Positions 1 to 5,136 of a stretch of DNA of 6,592 bases are shown piece after piece. The notes under the pieces were generated by a model. That model did no database searches. It was not told the DNA's origin and saw only the letters and a list, made by a program, of their open reading frames with translations. The stretch covers positions 1 through 6,592 of the forward strand of contig CANQWJ010000068.1 in NCBI GenBank assembly GCA_947627525.1, given 5' to 3'. Numbering within the stretch: position 1 is the stretch's first letter; each line of letters begins with the position of its first letter. The translations under genes were made by a program, and so were the position numbers. This stretch comes from an uncultured Bacilli bacterium. Lineage in GTDB: Bacteria; Bacillota_I; Bacilli_A; RF39; UBA660.

Positions 1-1070
1 AATTTATTATTTCTAATTCCCATAATATTAGTATTTAAAACATATGCTTCCATTCCTAATGCTTTTTCTAAAACAGTACTGAAACCTGTCAATCCTGTTA
101 TACCACCTGTAACAATTATATAACTAATTTTGCGGTTTGTTAAGTTATTTATCTCTTTTTTAGCAAGTTTTAATAACTCAACAATACGAGCTTCAACAAT
201 GCGTGTAACATCTTTTTGATTTAGGGTTAATATTTCACCACTATTTAACTCTAATTCAATGGTATCGTTAACATCGGCTTCTTTACTCATACTCAAAGCA
301 AAGTTTTCTTTTAAGAAACGAGCTTGTTCTAAATCAACGCCATACATATATAACAAATCTTTATCAACATTTTTACTTCCCAATTTGATTATTTCATTCT
401 TAATCAATATCGTTTTATTAAAGATCGATATATTAATCGTCTCTTCACCAATGTTAATAATAGCTCCAAGTTCCTTATCAATTGCTTTATTAGAAGCAAG
501 AGCATAATCACCAATACTACCAAAAGCAATATCAATGACCTCAATTCCCACATCGCTAAATATGTTTAAATATGGATATAAGTATTGTTTTGGAGCAACA
601 CCAATAACGGCTTTAACTCCTAATTTTTTCCCTTCCATCTTTTTAGGATTAATGATATTTTCACGATCATCAACACTGAAAACAATTGGCGTTGTCGTAA
701 CTAATTCATCTTCATCTCTAACAGCACCTATAACGACGTCTTCTAAAACTCGTGCAATATCACTTCCTGTAACTGAAGGATTCTCACCTTTTAACTTAAT
801 CGCACTAGAGACAATGCGCAATCTACGACTCTTTGAAGGAACAGTTACGATAGCTTTATCAATTCTAACACCAATTTGTGATTCAATATCATCAACAGCG
901 CTTCTCAAAGCTTTTTCCGCTTCATCACTATCAACAACTAATCCACGACTAATACCATTACTTTTTTTAGATGTCGAAGCCAGTACATAAAAATTATCAT
1001 TTTTAATTTCTGCCACAACAATCTTGATACTATCACTACCAATGTCTATTCCTGTGTATATTTTTCTCAC
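1..1070 (-). CDS. ftsA: Cell division protein FtsA, N-terminal 356 codons (3' end outside window)
   Basis: Actin/Hsp70-fold ATPase that tethers FtsZ to the membrane and recruits later divisome proteins. It is translated here from the reverse strand. Visible parts are a phosphate-1 strand YTGIDIGSDSIKIVVAEI (residues 5-22) and the SRGLVVD motif (41-47). A 1C-like subdomain covers about 80-165, with the family-typical INPKKMEGKKLGVKA (140-154). A phosphate-2 region ELGAIINIGEETINISIF (200-217) and an adenosine motif IIVTGGITGLTGF (318-330) follow. FtsA is usually about 400-480 aa, so the C-terminal part with the membrane-targeting helix lies beyond the window. The start is GTG at 1070, six bases after GGAGGAG (1077-1083). 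The phosphate-2 loop is degenerate (NIGEET instead of DIGGGT). The gene has its own promoter, directly downstream of a bacteriocin operon terminator. Identity is seen from motif order along the chain; confidence is high. Confidence 0.93.
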   Translation of the reverse strand, partial: MRKIYTGIDIGSDSIKIVVAEIKNDNFYVLASTSKKSNGISRGLVVDSDEAEKALRSAVDDIESQIGVRIDKAIVTVPSKSRRLRIVSSAIKLKGENPSVTGSDIARVLEDVVIGAVRDEDELVTTTPIVFSVDDRENIINPKKMEGKKLGVKAVIGVAPKQYLYPYLNIFSDVGIEVIDIAFGSIGDYALASNKAIDKELGAIINIGEETINISIFNKTILIKNEIIKLGSKNVDKDLLYMYGVDLEQARFLKENFALSMSKEADVNDTIELELNSGEILTLNQKDVTRIVEARIVELLKLAKKEINNLTNRKISYIIVTGGITGLTGFSTVLEKALGMEAYVLNTNIMGIRNNK

Positions 1071-1076
1071 AATATG

Positions 1077-1083
1077 CTCCTCC
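1077..1083 (-). promoter_or_regulatory. Shine-Dalgarno of ftsA (GGAGGAG)
   Basis: GGAGGAG lies six bases before the GTG at 1070. It fixes that non-ATG start, as no ATG is in frame with equally good spacing. Confidence 0.85.
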
Positions 1084-1105
1084 ATCTTATATTCTTTCTA
1101 AAAAC

Positions 1106-1134
1106 ATTATACTATTATTTTTTTCCACTTGCAA
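1106..1134 (-). promoter_or_regulatory. Sigma-A-type promoter of ftsA
   Basis: The -35 TTGCAA (1129-1134) and the perfect -10 TATAAT (1106-1111) are separated by exactly 17 bases. They lie between the bacteriocin operon terminator and the ftsA Shine-Dalgarno. Transcription would begin near 1099, giving a leader of about 30 bases. This lets ftsA be expressed independently of the upstream operon. Confidence 0.85.
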
Positions 1135-1140
1135 ATTTTA

Positions 1141-1176
1141 TTTATAAAATAAAAGAAAAAGACCAAATGGTCTTTT
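1141..1176 (-). terminator. Intrinsic terminator of the bacteriocin operon
   Basis: On the minus strand an 8-bp stem AAAAGACC/GGTCTTTT (arms 1169-1176 and 1157-1164) with loop ATTT is followed by TTTTTCTTTTATTTTA. The first arm overlaps the stop codon of the last peptide gene (1175-1177). On the plus strand the same hairpin is followed only by TTTT and A, so termination is mainly leftward. Confidence 0.88.
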
Positions 1177-1339
1177 AACAAATATCGCCTGAAAAACTTC
1201 TCCTAATTGCTGAACCCAAACTTCTTCCTATTTCCAAAATGATTTTAGCACCACTTCCAAGAGCATTTAAAATGCCACTCGTCAAACTAATACCACCTTG
1301 AATGTCCATTAGTTCTTCGTCTTTTTCAATATAATTCAT
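1175..1339 (-). CDS. Double-glycine-leader bacteriocin-like peptide B (cationic partner)
   Basis: Precursor of 54 aa. The leader MNYIEKDEELMDIQGG (1-16) is a classic double-glycine leader: E at -8, L at -7, I at -4, GG at -2/-1. The predicted mature peptide is 38 aa (17-54), starting ISLTSGILNALGSGAK and ending RRSFSGDIC. It is amphipathic and Gly/Ser-rich, with K and three R against one E and one D, so net positive. A GxxxG motif (GRSLG) sits at mature 22-26 and the last residue is the only Cys. It is the last gene of the exporter operon, seven bases after peptide A. The ATG at 1339 was chosen over upstream TTG/ATG codons because AGGTG (1344-1348), overlapping the stop of peptide A, precedes it and the leader then has normal length. 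No similarity to a named bacteriocin was recognised, and a secreted signalling peptide is the alternative. Confidence 0.85.
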   Translation of the reverse strand: MNYIEKDEELMDIQGGISLTSGILNALGSGAKIILEIGRSLGSAIRRSFSGDIC

Positions 1340-1346
1340 AACACAC

Positions 1347-1490
1347 CTAATCATTACAAGCAAGAGGTCTCGTCAAGCCGTCATACACACCAACAAGAAA
1401 GACGAACAAAGCTCCTAGCCCTACTGCTGCCCAAGGGGAAATTGATCCACCTTGGATATTTTCTAATTCATTATTTTCAATTTCTTTCAT
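1347..1490 (-). CDS. Double-glycine-leader bacteriocin-like peptide A (hydrophobic partner)
   Basis: Precursor of 47 aa. The leader MKEIENNELENIQGG (1-15) has the same EL..IQGG end as peptide B. The predicted mature peptide is 32 aa (16-47): SISPW, then a membrane-type segment AAVGLGALFVFLVGV, then YDGLTRPLACND. A GxxxG motif (GVYDG) lies at mature 19-23 and the only Cys at mature 30. Charges are D22, R26 and D32, so it is nearly neutral to acidic, complementing cationic peptide B. The ATG at 1490 is one base after the accessory gene's stop. Its Shine-Dalgarno GGAGG (1495-1499) is formed by the last sense codons of that gene, so translation is probably coupled. A longer reading from 1541 would destroy the leader pattern. 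Function as one half of a two-peptide pore-forming bacteriocin is inferred from leader, size, pairing and exporter context. Confidence 0.87.
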   Translation of the reverse strand: MKEIENNELENIQGGSISPWAAVGLGALFVFLVGVYDGLTRPLACND

Positions 1491-1491
1491 A

Positions 1492-1914
1492 TTACCTCCA
1501 AACTGTTTCAAATACATATTTCCCAAGTGAGTATTTTTCAATTATTATTTTAAAGTCAACAATCGTGTTTTCTTGCTTTGTCATTTCATCAATAGATAAC
1601 TTAACTTCTTTATAGTAATTACCATTCATGTAAATATTATCTTTACCAATCGAAGTTATTTTGTAAGCAAATTTATCTTTATCTATCAATATTTCATTAT
1701 TTTTTGTTATCTTATCAACGTCATCAATCAAAGCATAAAAAACAACTAATTTTTCTTGAACTTCTCCTCTATTTTGATAATACTTATAATATTTGAAACT
1801 ATTATTAATGAATACTATACCTATTATTACAAAAATTAATATCTTCCACCAAGTCTTACTGATCTTTCGTATCTTTCCTCTATATATAACTTTATAATCA
1901 TTTATATCAATCAA
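1492..1914 (-). CDS. Compact HlyD-like bacteriocin export accessory protein (140 aa)
   Basis: A short basic N-terminus (about 1-21) precedes one membrane segment (about 22-40, WWKILIFVIIGIVFINNSF), giving an N-in topology with a 100-residue outside domain. The tail resembles the end of HlyD/LcnD-type membrane fusion proteins: a beta-rich stretch about 72-125 and the final IIIEKYSLGKYVFETVWR, where the family commonly has a SL-hydrophobic ending. Usual family members are about 450 aa. The coiled-coil hairpin and lipoyl-like halves are absent here. It starts at TTG 1914 and overlaps the exporter gene by eight bases. Its stop is one base before peptide A, so it sits inside a coupled operon. The likely role is partner of the C39 ABC exporter. 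An immunity protein is the main alternative, as no other candidate exists in the operon. Fold assignment is inference from topology and the last 20 residues. Confidence 0.7.
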   Translation of the reverse strand: MIDINDYKVIYRGKIRKISKTWWKILIFVIIGIVFINNSFKYYKYYQNRGEVQEKLVVFYALIDDVDKITKNNEILIDKDKFAYKITSIGKDNIYMNGNYYKEVKLSIDEMTKQENTIVDFKIIIEKYSLGKYVFETVWR

Positions 1915-3991
1915 TTAACTTTCCATCCTTCAACTCTAACTTTCTATCATATAGATCAGCATTATCACTACGATGCGATATCACGATAAAGGTCTTAGTC
2001 TTATATTTTTTAAATATTTCTTTTAAAATAATTCTTTCTTTAGGAACATCAATTTGGCTTAGGCTCTCATCAAAAATATATATTTCCGCTTTCTTCAAAA
2101 GAGCTCTTCCTAGCATTATTCTTTGACGTTCACCACCACTTAAATTAAAACCATTTTCTTCGATTATGAGTGATGATCCTAAATTATTCCTATCCATTAT
2201 CTCTTCTATTTTAGTCATCTTACACACATTCAAAAATTCATCATAATCGACATAACGATTAATTGTCACATTGTTATATATCGTATCATTATAAAGAATA
2301 TCATTTTGGGATACATAACTAATTTTTTCGCGTAATTCACGAACATTAAAATAATTTATATCTTTATTATCTATTTCTATTTTGGTGTTATCGATTTCTA
2401 AATATTTTAAAAGGATTCTAATCAATGTACTCTTACCACTTCCACTATTACCAGTAATCAAGATCTTTTCTCCTTTTTTAATATTAAGTGTAATTTTATG
2501 AAGTATTTCTTTTTTATTATCATAAGAAAAAGATAAATTATTTATTTTAATATTTCCTTTGAATTCCGAATTAGTATATTTTTCATCAAAATCAAGATTC
2601 TCTTTCTTTATAGTATATAAATCATTAACGCGATTAAAAGATGTCTTAGCTTTTTTAATATCGACGTCAAAGTTTATGACATTTTTAATCGGCTCTAAAA
2701 AGTAAAAAATTAAACTATTAAAAGTAATTAATTCTCCTAAATTCATCATATCTTTTAAGACGAATATAGAACCAACAAAAATAATTATCAATAAACCAAT
2801 ACTATCAAGTAATTCTTTAAAAAAACTTTCCCAATTATAAAGGTTATTAAATGAAAAACTTCTATTTAAAAAGTGATTATATACTTTATAAAACTTATTA
2901 ATAATCTGTTCTTCAAGAGATAAACCTTTTATTGTATCAATACTACTTATTGCTTCACACATAAAGGAATTAACTTTCGCACCATCTTCTTTAATTTTTT
3001 GAACCATTCTTTTAATGAATGGATTAAACACAAAAAGAATAAGAAAATAACCAAAAACAATACCTATTGTTACAAGAGTCAGTTTTATATTTATGGATAA
3101 TAAAGAAAATAAGACAAAGATAACGAGAAGGAAATCAACAAAAATAGTAATGAATAGTTTACTTATTACGTCGCGTACTTCTCCTAAATCATTAATTCGT
3201 GATATCACCTCACCTGTTGTTCTATTTTTATAATATAGGTAAGGAAGTGAAATGATATGTTTAAAGATATCGTGAACTAAAACATGGTCTAGTTCATGTT
3301 CAATATAATTCAATAAACTATTACGAACATAATTATTAATGACTTTCATAAGACTCAAAAAAAGCATAATAATAAAAATGAACTTTAAATTATTAATTGA
3401 ATTATAAGTAAAGACATTATCGATAATAAATTGTAGATTGAAAGAACTTATAATATTTATAATGACACATATTAGTGAAAAAATAAAAATAGATATAAAA
3501 ATATTTTTATTTTCTTTAAACAAGGTCATAACTGTTTCTTTCAATGCATTTTTATTGTCATAACTGGGTATTTTTTTTGTTGGTGTAAAGAGTATGAATT
3601 GGTTAGTTGTAATTTCTAAGAATTCATTATATGACATAAGTCTTCTTCCGACTGCTGGATCAGCAATTGTCAAAACTTTTTTTAGGCGATCAACTTTATG
3701 AATAACGATAAAATGTCCTAAACTCTTATTGACTAAAACGTGAGCAATACAAGGAAACATGTCATCATCAAGATCAAAGACACTGCCTCTAACGGCCTTT
3801 GAAGTAAATCCCATCTCCTTTGCGGCATTCATTATTAGATAAGCATTAGTACCTTCTTTATTAGTTCTTGTCAACTCTCTTAAATATTCTAAACTGACAT
3901 TACCACCATATGTCTTAATTATCGTCAAAAGTGAACAAGCTCCACAATCTTTTGGACCTTCCTGCATCACACACGGATATTCTTTAAACAC
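1907..3991 (-). CDS. Peptidase-C39 bacteriocin-processing ABC transporter (PCAT)
   Basis: Membrane exporter of 694 aa that cuts double-glycine leaders and exports the mature peptide with ATP. Positions count from the GTG at 3991. The N-terminal C39 protease spans about 4-135, with oxyanion Gln10, catalytic Cys16 (KDCGACS), His93 (GHFIVIH) and Asp111 (ADPAVG). The transmembrane domain covers about 160-440 with several hydrophobic segments. The ATPase has Walker A GNSGSGKST (514-522), Q-loop Gln562, signature LSGGERQRI (617-625), Walker B with Asp641-Glu642 and H-loop His673. The D-loop reads SQID where SALD is usual. All protease and ATPase residues are intact and length is typical of the family (about 700). 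A GTG at 4000 would lie inside the Shine-Dalgarno AGGAGGTG, so the next in-frame GTG is preferred. It is the first gene of the operon, and the peptides three genes downstream are the obvious substrates. Confidence 0.95.
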   Translation of the reverse strand: MFKEYPCVMQEGPKDCGACSLLTIIKTYGGNVSLEYLRELTRTNKEGTNAYLIMNAAKEMGFTSKAVRGSVFDLDDDMFPCIAHVLVNKSLGHFIVIHKVDRLKKVLTIADPAVGRRLMSYNEFLEITTNQFILFTPTKKIPSYDNKNALKETVMTLFKENKNIFISIFIFSLICVIINIISSFNLQFIIDNVFTYNSINNLKFIFIIMLFLSLMKVINNYVRNSLLNYIEHELDHVLVHDIFKHIISLPYLYYKNRTTGEVISRINDLGEVRDVISKLFITIFVDFLLVIFVLFSLLSINIKLTLVTIGIVFGYFLILFVFNPFIKRMVQKIKEDGAKVNSFMCEAISSIDTIKGLSLEEQIINKFYKVYNHFLNRSFSFNNLYNWESFFKELLDSIGLLIIIFVGSIFVLKDMMNLGELITFNSLIFYFLEPIKNVINFDVDIKKAKTSFNRVNDLYTIKKENLDFDEKYTNSEFKGNIKINNLSFSYDNKKEILHKITLNIKKGEKILITGNSGSGKSTLIRILLKYLEIDNTKIEIDNKDINYFNVRELREKISYVSQNDILYNDTIYNNVTINRYVDYDEFLNVCKMTKIEEIMDRNNLGSSLIIEENGFNLSGGERQRIMLGRALLKKAEIYIFDESLSQIDVPKERIILKEIFKKYKTKTFIVISHRSDNADLYDRKLELKDGKLID

Positions 3992-3997
3992 TTTTTT

Positions 3998-4005
3998 CAC
4001 CTCCT
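3998..4005 (-). promoter_or_regulatory. Shine-Dalgarno deciding the exporter start (AGGAGGTG)
   Basis: AGGAGGTG is an eight-base anti-16S match. Its last three bases form the GTG at 3998-4000, which therefore cannot be a well-placed start. The GTG at 3989-3991 follows after six A residues, an ideal distance. Confidence 0.8.
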
Positions 4006-4045
4006 GATAATATCATTAAACATTGATTTCATTTTTCCTAAAAAA

Positions 4046-4075
4046 ATTATAAAAAAAAACTAATTTATTTCTAAA
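4046..4075 (-). promoter_or_regulatory. Possible promoter of the bacteriocin operon
   Basis: A perfect TATAAT (4046-4051) lies 18 bases after TTTAGA (4070-4075), a 4 of 6 match to TTGACA. Both elements lie in the terminator of the upstream gene: the -35 in its hairpin, the -10 in its T-tail. Transcription from here would give a leader of about 45-50 bases before the exporter start. No better promoter is seen between the two genes, but in a T-rich tail a TATAAT can arise by chance. Confidence 0.4.
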
Positions 4076-4081
4076 TTAGTT
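4046..4081 (-). terminator. Intrinsic terminator of the metallopeptidase-like gene
   Basis: On the minus strand a 10-bp stem AACTAATTTA/TAAATTAGTT (arms 4072-4081 and 4058-4067) with loop GAAA is followed by a run of Ts to 4051. The hairpin begins six bases after the stop codon at 4087-4089. It separates that gene from the bacteriocin operon, which starts at 3991. Confidence 0.9.
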
Positions 4082-4086
4082 AAAAG

Positions 4087-4851
4087 TTAATTATTTTTTA
4101 TTTTATCTTTATACTTTTGGAAAAAGTCATATCCTTTTTTAATTGCAACATCAATAGGATTATTTTGAACATAATCTCTTAAAGTATCAATTACTGATTT
4201 TCCATCAATATATGTTTCATAAAATACTGAGTATGCTTCTAAATCATCTTTGGTATACTTTTTAAAAGTAGCATTATTTATTAAAGGATCAATCATTGCT
4301 TCACTCAAGTACCAAGCAATGTGTGGAAAATCGAATTCATCTTCACTAAAATTAGGAAAAAGTTCTTTCCACTTTTCAAAATATAGGAAATGACATATCT
4401 CATGAATTGCTGTCGCAATCATTTTTTCTTCAGAAATTCCATAATTAATGACAAAAGTACGTCCCATAATATCTCTTGGACAAACAGGAAGTAGTCCTAC
4501 TTGACAGGTAATTTTTGTGTCTTCTTTCCATTTTATTTCTAATTTGTTTTCCAACTCTTGCATTATTTTATCATTTACTTCATCCCAAGCTTTTTGATAT
4601 TTTAAAATATCTTTTGAATTTTTAGATAACTCTTCTAAAATTGGTTTAACCTCTTTTTCTAAAATAAGATATCTTTCCTCATCATTCATATCAGTAGTAA
4701 TTTTGTCTTTCAAAGTTGGAAATAAATCAAGAGTAAACTCATAGAAATTGAGTGGACTATTCTTACTATTTTCCTCATTTAAATACCAAACTAAGTTATC
4801 AAGATTTTCGGAAATATCAAATACTTCGAATTTAACTTTTGGTAGTGCCAT
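4087..4851 (-). CDS. HExxH metallopeptidase-like protein of unknown family (254 aa)
   Basis: The sequence carries HEICH (150-154), the zinc-metallopeptidase HExxH motif, in a helix-like context ATAIHEICHFLYF. About 30 residues later comes LSEAMIDP (182-189), an ExxxD arrangement like the third zinc ligand of gluzincins such as thermolysin (NExxSD). This suggests zinc held by His150, His154 and Glu184 with Glu151 as catalytic base. The N-terminal 110 residues are charged and mostly helical, with no signal peptide or membrane segment, so a cytoplasmic protein is expected. Cys are few (117, 125 and 153 approximately). It has its own TTGCCA-17-TATAAT promoter, an AGGAG eight bases before the ATG at 4851, and a strong terminator, so it is a single-gene unit. 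No named family was recognised. Its substrate, and any link with the neighbouring bacteriocin operon, are unknown. Confidence 0.75.
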   Translation of the reverse strand: MALPKVKFEVFDISENLDNLVWYLNEENSKNSPLNFYEFTLDLFPTLKDKITTDMNDEERYLILEKEVKPILEELSKNSKDILKYQKAWDEVNDKIMQELENKLEIKWKEDTKITCQVGLLPVCPRDIMGRTFVINYGISEEKMIATAIHEICHFLYFEKWKELFPNFSEDEFDFPHIAWYLSEAMIDPLINNATFKKYTKDDLEAYSVFYETYIDGKSVIDTLRDYVQNNPIDVAIKKGYDFFQKYKDKIKNN

Positions 4852-4859
4852 ATCACCAA

Positions 4860-4864
4860 CTCCT
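4860..4864 (-). promoter_or_regulatory. Shine-Dalgarno of the metallopeptidase-like gene
   Basis: AGGAG lies eight bases before the ATG at 4851, supporting that start. Confidence 0.7.
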
Positions 4865-4875
4865 ATATATGAATA

Positions 4876-4904
4876 ATTATATTTAAAAATTAAAAAATTG
4901 GCAA
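4876..4904 (-). promoter_or_regulatory. Sigma-A-type promoter of the metallopeptidase-like gene
   Basis: TTGCCA (4899-4904) and a perfect TATAAT (4876-4881) are separated by 17 AT-rich bases. The architecture is the same as for the ftsA promoter. The leader would be about 18-20 bases, just enough to hold the AGGAG. Confidence 0.82.
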
Positions 4905-5094
4905 TTACTTTAATTTAAGTTTTACAAAATAAAAAAAACTAGAAAAGTTCTATATTTTTATATGGAGCGATTAAATTATAAGTTATAAACTATGTCTCTT
5001 TCTATAAACAATTATATTCGTCTTTAGTTTCACTTCATGATATAAATTTTTAATTTTAAATATATTTTGTATTATATAAGTAAAAGTTTTTAAA
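4905..5094. other. AT-rich divergent intergenic region with a possible decayed remnant
   Basis: Nothing here is clearly coding. On the + strand, about 4930-4986 reads KKTRKVLYFYMERLNYKL before a stop, with no start or ribosome site. Three short blocks (4941-4949, 4983-4993, 4993-5008) recur in the same order on the minus strand near 6528-6418. Poly-A and poly-T tracts fill much of the rest. Confidence 0.4.
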
Positions 5095-5105
5095 TATGAT
5101 ACAAT
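5095..5105 (+). promoter_or_regulatory. Extended -10 promoter of the nucleoside-hydrolase-like gene
   Basis: TATGATACAAT fits the extended -10 pattern TRTGnTATAAT with one mismatch in the hexamer. No convincing -35 lies 16-18 bases upstream, which is common for extended -10 promoters. Transcription would start near 5112, leaving room for the GAGGTGG at 5123-5129. The TATAAT at 5111-5116 is less likely, since its start site would cut into the ribosome site. Confidence 0.5.
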
Positions 5106-5136
5106 TAATATATAATAATTTAGAGGTGGACTTATA

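Noticed and set aside
259..990. Two + strand ORFs (82 and 151 codons)
   Set aside because: They lie antisense to ftsA, whose reading frame is clearly conserved. They have no ribosome sites and no recognisable motifs.
1340..1363. N-terminal extension of peptide B from TTG 1363 or ATG 1354
   Set aside because: It would overlap peptide A and add hydrophobic residues to a leader that is otherwise canonical.
1175..1490. Lantibiotic or sactipeptide precursors
   Set aside because: Cys count is one per peptide, and no LanB/LanC/LanM or radical-SAM enzyme is encoded nearby. Unmodified class II fits better.
1491..1541. N-terminal extension of peptide A (17 codons)
   Set aside because: It overlaps the accessory gene, and the ATG at 1490 has GGAGG and yields a standard double-glycine leader.
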